DNA from: Mesorhizobium sp. M1C.F.Ca.ET.210.01.1.1
GTDB taxonomy: Bacteria; Pseudomonadota; Alphaproteobacteria; Rhizobiales; Rhizobiaceae
Direction: 5' to 3'
Assembly (NCBI RefSeq): GCF_004791585.1
Contig: NZ_SRUU01000029.1
Span: forward strand, 18,425 to 82,424
DNA: 64,000 nucleotides
Each line of letters begins with the position of its first letter. Within the stretch, counting starts at the first letter, position 1. Below the pieces are notes generated by a model, which saw nothing but the letters and a program-made list of their open reading frames with translations, was not told where the DNA came from and did not search any database. The translations under genes and the position numbers were made by a program. This document shows positions 34,082-42,876 of the stretch, in pieces.

Positions 34082-34240
34082 TGTCCTGCCGGACATCTCC
34101 CCCACTGTGGGGGAGATTGGCAGCTTGGGCGATGCGCTCATTCCTCAACGTTGAAAATTAGCGAAACGGCAGCGATGGCCGATCTCCCCCCCTTGTGGGC
34201 CCTTGTGGGGGAGATGTCCGGCAGGACAGAGGGGGGCGCT
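34082..34240. repeat. RIME-like palindromic repeat (right, major part)
   Basis: TGTCCTGCCGGACATCTCCC at the left end is mirrored by GGGAGATGTCCGGCAGGACA at the right, with inner hairpins built on CTCCCCC/GGGGGAG. This is the structure of the Rhizobium-specific intergenic mosaic element. The copy is interrupted by the IS110 element on its left. From 34001 to 34370 there is no gene; the rest is AT-richer and probably carries the promoter for the dehydrogenase at 34371. Confidence 0.8.
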
Positions 34241-34370
34241 GTCCGGCCAACCTCGAATTGATTCCTCCGAGTAATGCCGAAATGCCGGTTGAAATATTTT
34301 TCAAATGGAAATAGGAATGTTCAACCAACGATCGCGGCGCCTCGGCGCGCTAGCAAGTGGAGGAAGCGAC

Positions 34371-35693
34371 ATGTCCCATCCGCAATTCGCAGCGGAACTC
34401 CTGCAGCGCGCTGAGAAGCAAGGGCCGATCACAATCGGTCTCGCCGGCGCCGGGCAGATGGGAACGGATATCGTCGTGCAGGTCGCGCTGATGCCGGGCA
34501 TGCGCATCGGCGCCATTTCGGAGGTGCGGCCGCAGGCAGCAATCGACGCCGCGCTGCTTGCCGGCCACGATCGTTCCGACATCGTGCAGGCGCCCAATGC
34601 GGCGGCCATCGACCGCGCCATCGAGGCCGGCAAGATCGCCGTCACAGAGGATCTGCATGCGCTCGCCGCGGCCGGCCGCATTGACGTCATCATCGACGCC
34701 ACCGGCAATCCCAACATCGGCACGCTGTTTGCCCTCGAGGTGATGAAGAACGGCAAGCATATCGTCATGCTCAATGTCGAGGCCGACATCACCATCGGCC
34801 GTTTCCTGAAAGAGGAGGCGCGCAAGGCCGGCGTCATCTACACGGGTGCCGCCGGCGACGAGCCCGCCTGCACGCTGGAGATCATCGGCTTCGCCAAAAG
34901 CCTCGGCTTCACAATAGTTGCCGCCGGCAAGGGCAAGAACAATCCGCTGAACATCGACGCGGTGCCTGCCGATTACGAGAAGGAAGCGGCCGAGCGCAAC
35001 ATGAATGCGCGCATGCTGGTCGAGTTCGTCGATGGCTCGAAGACGGCGATCGAGATGGTGGCGATCGCCAACGCCACCGGCCTCGTGCCCGACGTGCCCG
35101 GCATGCACGGCCCGACGGCGACGCTGGAGGAACTGGCCAGCGTGCTCTGCCCGCGCGAGGATGGCGGCGTGCTGCACCGCAAGGGCGTTGTAGACTATTC
35201 GATCGGCAAGGGCGTGGCGCCCGGCGTGTTCTGCATCATCGAAACCAAGCATCCGCGCGTGCTGGAGCGCATGATCGACCTCAAGGTCGGCAAGGGTCCC
35301 TATTTCACGATCTTCCGTCCCTATCACCTCACCAGCCTCGAAGTGCCGCTCTCGGCGGCGCGCGCTGTGGTCTACAAGCGCGCCGACATGGAGCCGCTCG
35401 ATCATCCGGTCGCCGAGGCGGTGGCGGTCGCCAAGACCAACCTCGGCGCCGGCCAGTCGCTCGGCATGATCGGCGAGAACGACTATCGCGGCTTCGCCAT
35501 GACCTGGGAGGACGCGCGCGCCAAGGGCGCGCTGCCGCTCGGGCTGGCCGAACGCGCCAGAGTGGTGAAGCCGGTGAAGGCCGGCGACTTCCTGACCTAT
35601 GAAAATTGTGTACCCGACGATTCGATGGTGATAACCCAGATCCGTCGTCGTCTCGACCAGTCGGACGGACGGTTCGTTACCAACGCCGCCTAA
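34371..35693 (+). CDS. SAF-domain NAD(P)-dependent dehydrogenase (homoserine-dehydrogenase-like)
   Basis: Predicted oxidoreductase of 440 residues. The N-terminal Rossmann domain has ITIGLAGAGQMGTDIVVQ near residue 25 and a homoserine-dehydrogenase-like catalytic middle. A SAF-like C-terminus follows (about 340-430, GLAERARVVKPVKAGDFLT). This is the COG4091 type of predicted homoserine dehydrogenase; its substrate is unknown. GGAGGAAG precedes the ATG at 34371; upstream in-frame ATGs at 34305 and 34317 lack this. Its TAA stop is the first triplet of an intergenic repeat. The following kinase and sugar transporter suggest a role in sugar or polyol catabolism rather than amino-acid synthesis. 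Confidence 0.85.
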   Translation: MSHPQFAAELLQRAEKQGPITIGLAGAGQMGTDIVVQVALMPGMRIGAISEVRPQAAIDAALLAGHDRSDIVQAPNAAAIDRAIEAGKIAVTEDLHALAAAGRIDVIIDATGNPNIGTLFALEVMKNGKHIVMLNVEADITIGRFLKEEARKAGVIYTGAAGDEPACTLEIIGFAKSLGFTIVAAGKGKNNPLNIDAVPADYEKEAAERNMNARMLVEFVDGSKTAIEMVAIANATGLVPDVPGMHGPTATLEELASVLCPREDGGVLHRKGVVDYSIGKGVAPGVFCIIETKHPRVLERMIDLKVGKGPYFTIFRPYHLTSLEVPLSAARAVVYKRADMEPLDHPVAEAVAVAKTNLGAGQSLGMIGENDYRGFAMTWEDARAKGALPLGLAERARVVKPVKAGDFLTYENCVPDDSMVITQIRRRLDQSDGRFVTNAA

Positions 35694-35792
35694 AGCGCGC
35701 CGCGATGAAACGGATCCAGGCGACGCGCTTTAGGTCTTTGTTTTCATGCATGTCGTTTTCGCAAAACCGCCGCACACTTTTGCGCGACATGC
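35691..35792. repeat. Two-hairpin intergenic repeat, copy 2
   Basis: TAAAGCGC (35691-35698) pairs with GCGCTTTA (35725-35732), and GCATGTCG (35748-35755) pairs with CGACATGC (35785-35792), with inner TTTTCGCAAAA/CTTTTGCG pairing. It is the same family as 9551-9653. The leading TAA is the stop codon of the dehydrogenase gene. Confidence 0.8.
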
Positions 35793-35816
35793 ACTAACCT
35801 TCCGGATCCCCGCGTG

Positions 35817-37301
35817 ATGGACGATGTCGTAATCGGGATCGACGCCTCGACGACGGCCGTGAAGGCGATCGCCTTCGCGCGCGACGGCGCGGAGCTTTTT
35901 CAGGCACGCGAGACCTATCCGCTGTCCAATCCTGCGCCCGGCCATTTCGAGCAGGATGCCGAGCACTGGTGGACGGCGCTGCTATCGGCGCTGAAGCAGG
36001 TCGCCGACAAGGTCGGCGCGGCGCGCGTCAAGGCGATTTCCATCGCCCACCAGCGCGAGACGTTCACGCTGATCGATGGTGCCGGCAAACCACTCATCCC
36101 GGCGATCCTGTGGCTGGACGAGCGGGCCCGCCCGCAAGTCGCCAGGCTTTCGGCAGAGCTCGGCCGCGAGGCGATCCGCGACTGGAGCGGCAAGCCGCCG
36201 GACCCGACGCCGGCGCTCTACGCATTGGCCTGGCTGGCGGAGCACAGGCCGGAGGCGCTCGGTCAGGCGGCGGCGCTGGTCGACGTGCATGCCTTCTTCG
36301 TCCGCCGGCTCACGGGGCGTCTGGTCACCAGCACGGCGAGCGCCGATCCGCTCGGCCTGCTCAACATCGCTAGCGGCAATTGGCACCCCGGGCTGGTCAA
36401 GGCTGCAGGCTTGCGGCCCGAGCAATTGCCCCAGCTGGTCGGGCCGGGTGGCGTCTGTGGCGAGTTTTCCGAGAGCATCGCATCGGCGACGGGCCTGAGG
36501 GCGGGCACGCCAGTCATCGCCGGCGCCGGCGATGGCCAGGCGATGGGGCTCGGCATGGGCGTCTACGGCGCCGGCAAGAGCTATCTGTCGCTGGGCTCGG
36601 GCGTGGTCAGCGGCAATTATTCCGGCAAGGTCACGACATCGGACGCGTTCCGCACGCTGGTCTCGCCGACCGGCTCCGGCTTCATGCTGGAAACGGTGCT
36701 GCGCTCCGGCATGCAGCTGGTCGACTGGATCGTGCGCACCGCCGGCTCGCCTTCGGCCGCCGTGCTGGAGAAGGCGGCGATGGACGTAGCGCCAGGCAGC
36801 GATGGGCTGCTCGTCATGCCCTACTGGGCCGGCGTCATGAGCCCGTACTGGGACGGCGCGGCGCGCGGCGCCATCGTCGGCCTGTCGCTCGACCATGAGC
36901 CAAAACATCTTTTCCGCGCCGTGCTGGAAGGCATTGCGCTGGAGCAGGCGATCGCCACCGATGCGATGGAGGAGCAGACCGGCAAGGCCGGCGCGATGAT
37001 CGCCGCAGGCGGCGGCACCAATTCGACGCTGCTGATGCAGATCTTGGCGAGCGTGCTGGAACGGCCGCTCCTGGTGTCGCCGGTCAACGAGGCGGCGGCG
37101 CTTGGCGCCGCCATGCTGGCGGCCTCGGCAATCGGCTGGTTCGCTTCGCCGCAAGAGGCGGCCAAGGCGATGGCGGCAGAACCGGCACGGCAGGTCGATC
37201 CCGTCGAGGCAATGGTGCCGACCTATCGCGCCCGCAAGGAAATCTACCGCGACCTCTACCACGCGACGCGCGACATCCACGCGCGGCTGGGCGCGGGCTG
37301 A
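35817..37301 (+). CDS. FGGY-family carbohydrate kinase
   Basis: Predicted sugar or polyol kinase of 494 residues. The N-terminal phosphate-binding motif is VIGIDASTTAVKAIAF. PGHFEQDAEHWW is the xylulokinase-like segment, and WLDERA carries the probable catalytic Asp. The C-terminal domain ends with MIAAGGGTNSTLLMQI and NEAAALGAAMLA, the FGGY second signature. The sugar is unknown; length and motifs are nearest to xylulokinase/erythritol-kinase types. A GTG at 35814 directly precedes the chosen ATG. It is separated from the dehydrogenase by a repeat but is likely part of the same regulon. Confidence 0.88.
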   Translation: MDDVVIGIDASTTAVKAIAFARDGAELFQARETYPLSNPAPGHFEQDAEHWWTALLSALKQVADKVGAARVKAISIAHQRETFTLIDGAGKPLIPAILWLDERARPQVARLSAELGREAIRDWSGKPPDPTPALYALAWLAEHRPEALGQAAALVDVHAFFVRRLTGRLVTSTASADPLGLLNIASGNWHPGLVKAAGLRPEQLPQLVGPGGVCGEFSESIASATGLRAGTPVIAGAGDGQAMGLGMGVYGAGKSYLSLGSGVVSGNYSGKVTTSDAFRTLVSPTGSGFMLETVLRSGMQLVDWIVRTAGSPSAAVLEKAAMDVAPGSDGLLVMPYWAGVMSPYWDGAARGAIVGLSLDHEPKHLFRAVLEGIALEQAIATDAMEEQTGKAGAMIAAGGGTNSTLLMQILASVLERPLLVSPVNEAAALGAAMLAASAIGWFASPQEAAKAMAAEPARQVDPVEAMVPTYRARKEIYRDLYHATRDIHARLGAG

Positions 37302-37376
37302 AACCTGTGTGAACCGACGCATATTGCGCCTTGCCCTGCCGGTGCTACGCTCCCGGCACGCGGCGGACGATTGCTC

Positions 37377-37979
37377 ATGACGACAGCGCTTCACCATGCG
37401 GCCTGGCTTGTTGCGCTGGCGGCAATGCCCGTGCCGGCGCTTGCCGGCGACAAGCCGGCGTTCGAGCTTTCGCTCGACATCGACCAGGACGGCACGATGG
37501 ACCGCGCCGTGGTGATCCAGGACGATGGTCCAGCCGAGCTCTACATCTATCTGGGGGTGGGAGCGGAAAAGCCCGGTCCCTGGCGAAAGCCCGACTTCGT
37601 CAGGAAAGCGCTGACCGAGGACCGGATCCTCGATCTCGAGGCCAAGGGCAAGGGATCGCTGGCGATCACCTCCTGCTTCGGCTGCGGCGCCAGCAAATCG
37701 ACCGAAGAGACGCTGACCATCGTCTATCGCCACGGCCAATTCATGGTCGGCGGCTACAGCCGCAGTTGGGACTGGGGCAACCGGACGTCCGATGACACCG
37801 TCGAGACGATGCTCGGCGACTGCGACATCAACTATCTCACCGGCAAGGGCACCGTCTCCAGGGACCTGGAAAAGGGCAAACCGGTCAAGGGCCGGTTCAA
37901 GCCCGTCCCGCTGAAAGACTGGTCTTACGAGAAGCGCCCCAAGGTCTGCGACTTTCTAGCAGGCTGGACTAACGACTGA
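37377..37979 (+). CDS. Secreted hypothetical protein with DxDxDG loop
   Basis: A 200-residue protein with an N-terminal signal peptide (ALHHAAWLVALAAMPVPALA, cleavage near residue 22). The mature part begins with SLDIDQDGTMDRAVVIQ, a calcium-loop-like DxDxDGxxD stretch as in FG-GAP/VCBS repeats. Four cysteines (SCFGCG, DCDIN, KVCDF) could form disulfides. No enzyme family is recognised. It overlaps the convergent SorC-type regulator gene by 11 bp at the 3' end. It may be unrelated to the surrounding sugar catabolism genes. Confidence 0.7.
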   Translation: MTTALHHAAWLVALAAMPVPALAGDKPAFELSLDIDQDGTMDRAVVIQDDGPAELYIYLGVGAEKPGPWRKPDFVRKALTEDRILDLEAKGKGSLAITSCFGCGASKSTEETLTIVYRHGQFMVGGYSRSWDWGNRTSDDTVETMLGDCDINYLTGKGTVSRDLEKGKPVKGRFKPVPLKDWSYEKRPKVCDFLAGWTND

Positions 37980-38931
37980 GCAGGCCCTTGGCCGCGTCCT
38001 CGTCTGTGATCAACACCGAAACCTTCGTGTTGGCGAGCGCCGCGCGCATCACGGCGATCTTCTCCTGCCCGCCCGAAACCAGGATGGTGGTCGGGATGTC
38101 GGAGAGGTCCTGCAGCGGATAGGCGCAGACGCGGCGGTTGACCTCATGGTCGACCGTGCAGCCCTCGGCGTCGATGAAATGGCAAAGGATATCGCCGACC
38201 GCGCCGGCGGCCTGCAATTCCTCCAGCTCGCTCGGCTTGATGAAGCCGTAATTGGCGATGGGGCTGTCGTTGGAAAAGGAGCCGACGCTGAGCACGGCGA
38301 TGTTGGCGCGCCGCGCCCGGAAGACGACGTCCTGGACGCTGCGCTGGCTCATGAAGGCATCACGCTGCTCCGGCCTGTCGGCATAGACGGGCACGGGCAA
38401 GAGATAGCATTCGGCGCCAATCTTCTCGGCGAATTCCCAGGCACTCTCGGTCGGGTTGAGCGGCTGGGCATGGGTGAGGCCGCCGAGCATCGAGACCACG
38501 GTGGTCCTGGCGATCGGTCGCCTGGGCAATTCGTTGATGGCGAATTTTAGCGTCCTGCCCCAGCCGAGCGCGATCACGTCGCCGGGATTGACGTTGTCTG
38601 CGAGATAGGCTGCGGCGGCATGACCGATCAGCAGCGGCGTGTTGCTGCGGTCGGCGGCCGACGGCACGACCACGGCTTGGCTGAGACCGAAGCGCTGCTT
38701 CAGGCTTTCCTCCAATTGCACGCATTCGACGACGCTGTCGCGGATGCGGAACTGGACGACGCCCTCCTCGCGGGCAGCGGAGAGTATCCGGTGCACCTTG
38801 ATGCGGCCAACACCGAGGATCTCTGAAATCCGCTCCTGCGTCAGGCCTTCGACATAATAGTGCCAGGCGGCGCGGGCCTTGAGCTCGGCATCCGGGAAGC
38901 GCGAGGCCTTCTCGTTCTCGATCACCGCCAT
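37969..38931 (-). CDS. SorC-family sugar-binding transcriptional regulator
   Basis: Regulator of 320 residues with an N-terminal helix-turn-helix (HYYVEGLTQERISEILGVGR, then IKVHRILSAAREEG) and a sugar-binding domain related to phosphosugar isomerases (GDVIALGWGRTLKFAI, ILVSGGQEKIAVMRAAL). EryD of the Brucella erythritol operon belongs to this family. I chose the ATG at 38931 with AGGCATAAGG upstream. It is divergent from the sugar ABC operon, and a dyad in the gap (39043-39076) is the likely operator. The effector is expected to be a phosphorylated sugar or polyol. Confidence 0.9.
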   Translation of the reverse strand: MAVIENEKASRFPDAELKARAAWHYYVEGLTQERISEILGVGRIKVHRILSAAREEGVVQFRIRDSVVECVQLEESLKQRFGLSQAVVVPSAADRSNTPLLIGHAAAAYLADNVNPGDVIALGWGRTLKFAINELPRRPIARTTVVSMLGGLTHAQPLNPTESAWEFAEKIGAECYLLPVPVYADRPEQRDAFMSQRSVQDVVFRARRANIAVLSVGSFSNDSPIANYGFIKPSELEELQAAGAVGDILCHFIDAEGCTVDHEVNRRVCAYPLQDLSDIPTTILVSGGQEKIAVMRAALANTKVSVLITDEDAAKGLLSR

Positions 38932-39014
38932 CCTTATGCCTCCCGCATGCGCTGGGCTTTCCCTATGGCAAACCGTCGGTTCGTGCAAACCGCCGCCCAA
39001 AGCGTCGGCGGCAC

Positions 39015-39076
39015 TTGACAATTTTCTGATGAACGTTTTAGCTGAACAAAATTGCATATCAAAGATAAATTGTTCA
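39015..39076. promoter_or_regulatory. Divergent promoter with SorC-type operator dyad
   Basis: TTGACA (39015-39020) is a good -35 for the plus-strand transporter operon; the -10 is weak. TGAACAA (39043-39049) and TTGTTCA (39070-39076) are perfect reverse complements 20 bp apart, and a third TGAAC lies at 39030-39034. The site lies in the gap between the SorC gene and the transporter. Confidence 0.6.
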
Positions 39077-39091
39077 CAAGGGAGGTGCCTG

Positions 39092-39154
39092 GTGAACAAG
39101 AGCAGCCGGCGGGCCATCGCCGGCTCGCTGACGGAGGAGACGAAGTGGCCGTGA
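39092..39154 (+). CDS. Possible leader peptide (20 aa) before the permease gene
   Basis: A GTG at 39092 with GGGAGG eight bases upstream opens a frame of 20 codons (start NKSSRRAIAG, end TKWP) that stops at 39154, 7 bp past the permease start at 39145. It may couple translation of the permease. The permease itself has its own GGAGGAG, so this could also be a false start of the permease transcript. Confidence 0.35.
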   Translation: MNKSSRRAIAGSLTEETKWP

Positions 39155-40158
39155 GCAACGAGACGAGCGAGTTGAAGGCTGGCACCGGCGCCGCGCAGGC
39201 CGCTTCAGGTGCGAAGCTTTCGGCTCTGTTTGCCGGAACGATGGGGCCGATGATCGGCCTGGTGCTTCTGTGCCTGGCGCTGGCGCTGACCACCGACACG
39301 TTCCTTACCTTTCGCAACATCCTCAACGTGCTCGACCAGGTGACGGTGCTCGGCATCATGGCGATCGGCATGACGCTGGTCATCCTGATCGGCGGGATCG
39401 ACCTTTCGGTCGGTTCTGTTCTGGCGCTGGCCTCGATGGTGATGGGCTACGTCGCCTACCCCGACTATCTCAATCTCGGCGTTCCGGTGGGCATCGCCGC
39501 GGCGCTGGTCGTCGCCGCCCTCTGCGGCCTGGTCTCGGGCCTGCTGGTGACGGTGACGAAGCTGCCGCCCTTCATTGCGACGCTCGCCATGATGTCGGTG
39601 GCGCGGGGCCTCGCCAACATGATCACCGACGGCTCGCAGATCGTCGGCTTTCCCGACTGGTTCACCAACCTGTCGATCGTGCGCCATTTCGGCTTCCTGT
39701 CGGTCACCGTCGGGCTGATGATCGTGCTGGCGATCGTCTTCGCCGTCTTCCTCAACTATCGCGCCACCGGGCGCAGCCTTTACGCGATCGGCGGCAGCGC
39801 CGAGGTCGCCCGCCTTTCCGGCATTCCGGTGAAATCGCTGACCAACTGGGTCTATGCGATCTGCGGCCTGCTGGCGGGGCTCGCCGGCATCGTGCTCGCA
39901 GCCCGGCTCGATTCCGTGCAGCCGAGCTCGGGCGTCGGCTACGAGCTCGACACGATCGCGGCGGTGGTGATCGGCGGCGCCAGCCTTTCGGGCGGTATCG
40001 GCTCGATCGGCGGCACGGCGATCGGCGTGCTGATCATCGGCGTGCTGCGCAACGGGCTCAACCTGCTCGGCGTCTCGCCCTTCGTCCAGCAGGTGGTGAT
40101 CGGCGTGGTCATCGCGCTGGCGGTCGCCACCGACACCTGGCGGCGCCGAACGCAATGA
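39145..40158 (+). CDS. Sugar ABC transporter permease (RbsC-like)
   Basis: Inner-membrane permease of 337 residues. The family signature IDLSVGSVLALASMV is near residue 90, and the C-terminal GGASLSGGIGSIGGTAIG segment is present. It starts with GTG (39145), with GGAGGAG six bases upstream. It is followed by a binding-protein gene and a double-domain ATPase gene. The first gene of the divergent operon here is the permease, an order unlike the 8.5-kb transporter, which starts with the binding protein. Confidence 0.9.
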   Translation: MAVSNETSELKAGTGAAQAASGAKLSALFAGTMGPMIGLVLLCLALALTTDTFLTFRNILNVLDQVTVLGIMAIGMTLVILIGGIDLSVGSVLALASMVMGYVAYPDYLNLGVPVGIAAALVVAALCGLVSGLLVTVTKLPPFIATLAMMSVARGLANMITDGSQIVGFPDWFTNLSIVRHFGFLSVTVGLMIVLAIVFAVFLNYRATGRSLYAIGGSAEVARLSGIPVKSLTNWVYAICGLLAGLAGIVLAARLDSVQPSSGVGYELDTIAAVVIGGASLSGGIGSIGGTAIGVLIIGVLRNGLNLLGVSPFVQQVVIGVVIALAVATDTWRRRTQ

Positions 40159-40178
40159 GAAGCTGGGCGCAATGAGAA

Positions 40179-40200
40179 TTCGCCCGGATGTCCGGGCGAA
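40179..40200 (+). other. Intercistronic hairpin before the binding-protein gene
   Basis: TTCGCCCGGA (40179-40188) pairs perfectly with TCCGGGCGAA (40191-40200). No U run follows. It is probably an RNA-processing or stabilising hairpin in the gap between permease and binding-protein genes. Confidence 0.6.
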
Positions 40201-40289
40201 ACGGATCGGTCGATCCGAGACTGGACTGTCCGGCCGGGGGCGCCGCGATGCGCAGGCTGGACGGGATTGAACACCAACGGAGGAAAAAC

Positions 40290-41228
40290 ATGCTGACCAA
40301 ACGTTCACTGCTGCTTGCGGCCGCAGCCATCGTCCCGCTGCTCGGCCTGTCCGACGCCGCCTCGGCCAAGGACGCCAAGAAGCTCGGGCTGGCCGTCGCC
40401 AACCTGCAGGCGGACTTCTTCAACCAGATCAAGCAGTCGGTAGAAGCCTATGCCAAGGAGAAGGGCATCGAGGTCATCACCGTCGACGCCAAGGGCGACT
40501 CGGCAACGCAGGTCAGCCAGGTGCAGGACCTGGTCACGCAGAACATCGACGCGCTGATCTACATCCCGGCCGGCGCCACGGCTGCGACCGTTCCGACCAA
40601 GACCGCCAAGGCCGCCAGCATTCCGGTGGTCAATGTCGACCGCAACGCCGACGGCGCGCCCGGCGACACCTTCATCGCCACCGACAGCGTCAACTCGGCC
40701 AAGGGCGTGTGCGACTACATCGCCAAGCAGGCCGGCGGCAAGGGCGAGATGGTGATCATCCATGGCCAGAAGGGCACGACGCCGGAAGTCGACCGCTCCA
40801 AGGGCTGCGGCGAAGCGCTGAAGGCCTATCCGGACATCAAGGTGGTCGGCGAGCTCTGGAGCGACCAGTGGCACCAGGACGAGGGCTTCAAGCTGGCGCA
40901 GGACCTGCTGCAGGCCCATCCCAATGTCTCGATCATCTTCGGCCAGGCAGACGCGCTGGCGCTGGGCGCCGCGCAGGCGGTCAAGGTCGCCAATCCCGAC
41001 CACAAGATCTGGATCGCTGGCTTCGACGGCGACGTGGCGGCGCTGAAGGCGCTGAAGGACGGCGTGTTCGACGTGACCGCGACGCAGCAGACCCAGGGCA
41101 TGGGCCGGCTCGCCGTCGACTCGGCCATCAAGCTGGTGGCCGGCGACAAGCTGGCAGCCGACCAGCTGCAGGACGCGACGCTGACCACCAAGGACAATGT
41201 CGCGCAGTTCATCGAGAAGCATCCGTAA
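40290..41228 (+). CDS. Sugar ABC transporter substrate-binding protein (RbsB-like)
   Basis: Periplasmic binding protein of 312 residues with a signal peptide ending near residue 26 (LGLSDAASA). The mature part opens KKLGLAVANLQADFFNQIKQ, the ribose-binding-protein type strand, and contains DALIYIPAGATAATVPT and GFDGDVAALKALKDG segments. GGAGGAAAAAC precedes the ATG. The presence of VNVDRNAD and a conserved Trp-Ser-Asp-Gln-Trp (WSDQWHQDEG) loop fits a sugar or sugar alcohol ligand. Confidence 0.9.
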   Translation: MLTKRSLLLAAAAIVPLLGLSDAASAKDAKKLGLAVANLQADFFNQIKQSVEAYAKEKGIEVITVDAKGDSATQVSQVQDLVTQNIDALIYIPAGATAATVPTKTAKAASIPVVNVDRNADGAPGDTFIATDSVNSAKGVCDYIAKQAGGKGEMVIIHGQKGTTPEVDRSKGCGEALKAYPDIKVVGELWSDQWHQDEGFKLAQDLLQAHPNVSIIFGQADALALGAAQAVKVANPDHKIWIAGFDGDVAALKALKDGVFDVTATQQTQGMGRLAVDSAIKLVAGDKLAADQLQDATLTTKDNVAQFIEKHP

Positions 41229-41260
41229 GGGCGAACGGCTGAGACCTGAAGAGCGCCACG

Positions 41261-42769
41261 ATGTCCCTTGATCCCCACACCGGCGGAAGCCCGCACAACG
41301 GGCTCTTCGTCAACGGCCTCTGCAAAAGCTACGGACCGGTCCAGGTCCTGGCCGATGCGAGCTTCGAGGTGCGGCCGGGCGAAGTCGTGGCGCTGCTTGG
41401 CGAGAACGGCGCTGGCAAGTCTACCGTCTCCAACATCATCGCCGGTTCGATCAAGCCCGATGCCGGCACCATCATCTGGCGGGGGAAGCCTTATTCCCCC
41501 GCCAACCCCGCCGCGGCCATCGAGGCCGGCGTCGGCATGATCCACCAGGAATTGAAGCTGCTGCCTGACCTTTCGGTGGCGGAGAATGTCTATGTCGGGC
41601 GCCTGCCGATGCGCGGCGGCCGCATCGACCGCACGACCATGAACGCCAAGGCCTCGGCGCAATTGAAGCGCCTCGGCCTCGATGTCTCGCCCGAACGCAA
41701 GGTGCGCACGCTGCGCGTCGCGGCCCAGCAGCAGGTCGAGATCGCCAAGGCGCTGACACTGAACGCCGAACTCCTGATCCTCGACGAGCCGACCGCGGCC
41801 CTCGGCGGTGAGGAGACGGAACTGCTGTTCCAGCAGATCCGCAAGCTCAAGGCCGAAGGAATGTCCTTCATCTATATCAGCCACCGCCTCGACGAGATCG
41901 CGCAGATCGCCGACCGCGTGGTGGTGATGCGTGACGGCCGCATCGTCGCCCGGCACGAGCGCGCTGATATCCCGGTGCGCACCGTGGTCGAGCAGATGGT
42001 CGGGCGCAGCGTCGAGCGCATGTTCCCGAAGCTGTCCCCGCCTGGCGACAAGATCTTGCTCGAGGTCGAGAACCTGTCGTCGCCTGAGCGCAGTTTCAAC
42101 AACGTTTCCTTCTCGGTGAAATCGGGCGAGATCCTCGGCATCGCCGGACTGATCGGCGCAGGCCGCACGGAGCTGGTGCGGGCGATCGCCGGCGCCGACC
42201 CGATCTCTTCTGGCGCGGTGCGCGTCGCGGGTCAGCCCATCCATCTCAGCGGGCCGGCGGCAGCGATCAAGGCCGGTGTCGTGCTGGTGCCGGAGGACCG
42301 CAAGGCGCAAGGCGTGGTGCTCGAACAGACCATCGGCGAGAACCTTGCCATCGGCAATTTCGACCATGTCGCGCCGAAGGGCTGGGTGTTTCCCAAGGCG
42401 GTGCAGAAATTCGCCGAGGCCGGCATTTCAAGGCTCGGCGTCAAGGGCAGGCCGAACCAGGCTGTGTCAAAACTTTCCGGCGGCAACCAGCAGAAGGTGA
42501 TCATCGCCAAATGGGTGTCGCGACCGCCCAAGGTGTTCATCCTCGACGAGCCGACGCGCGGCATCGATGTCGGCGCGCGCGCGGCGATCTATGACGTCAT
42601 CGCTGACCTTGCCCGCTCCGGCATGGCTGTGGTGGTGGTGAGTTCCGACCTCGAGGAGGTGCTGGGGCTTTCGCACCGCGTGCTGGTGCTGAGCCGCGGC
42701 CGCCAGCGCGGCATCCTCGACCGCGATGAAGCAAGCAATGTCGCCGTGATGGAACTCGCCACGAGCTGA
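41261..42769 (+). CDS. Sugar ABC transporter ATP-binding protein, double domain (RbsA-like)
   Basis: Two ATPase domains in 502 residues. The first has GENGAGKSTVSNI, LRVAAQQQVEIAKAL and LILDEPTAALG. The second is degenerate in Walker A (GLIGAGRTELVRAI), as usual for this family, with LSGGNQQKVIIAKW and FILDEPTRGIDVG. It powers the RbsC/RbsB-like complex encoded upstream. The gene is followed by a stem-loop (42829-42853) and then two short-chain dehydrogenase genes, which are probably part of the same regulon. Confidence 0.92.
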   Translation: MSLDPHTGGSPHNGLFVNGLCKSYGPVQVLADASFEVRPGEVVALLGENGAGKSTVSNIIAGSIKPDAGTIIWRGKPYSPANPAAAIEAGVGMIHQELKLLPDLSVAENVYVGRLPMRGGRIDRTTMNAKASAQLKRLGLDVSPERKVRTLRVAAQQQVEIAKALTLNAELLILDEPTAALGGEETELLFQQIRKLKAEGMSFIYISHRLDEIAQIADRVVVMRDGRIVARHERADIPVRTVVEQMVGRSVERMFPKLSPPGDKILLEVENLSSPERSFNNVSFSVKSGEILGIAGLIGAGRTELVRAIAGADPISSGAVRVAGQPIHLSGPAAAIKAGVVLVPEDRKAQGVVLEQTIGENLAIGNFDHVAPKGWVFPKAVQKFAEAGISRLGVKGRPNQAVSKLSGGNQQKVIIAKWVSRPPKVFILDEPTRGIDVGARAAIYDVIADLARSGMAVVVVSSDLEEVLGLSHRVLVLSRGRQRGILDRDEASNVAVMELATS

Positions 42770-42828
42770 GACACAGCGGATGGGAACAAAGCGCAGCGGG
42801 TGATACCCTCCCAGGCACCGGACCGCGC

Positions 42829-42856
42829 GGGGCGCCAGCAGGACTGGCGCCCCTTC
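42829..42856 (+). terminator. Stem-loop between ATPase and dehydrogenase genes
   Basis: GGGGCGCCAG (42829-42838) pairs perfectly with CTGGCGCCCC (42844-42853), loop CAGGA, followed by TTC. The U run is short, so read-through into the dehydrogenase genes is likely. Confidence 0.55.
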
Positions 42857-42876
42857 ATCTGAGGAGAGGGAAAAAG

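Noticed and set aside
35982..37739. Open frame of 585 codons opposite the FGGY kinase
   Set aside because: Antisense to a well-formed kinase and runs on into the neighbouring gene; no motif.
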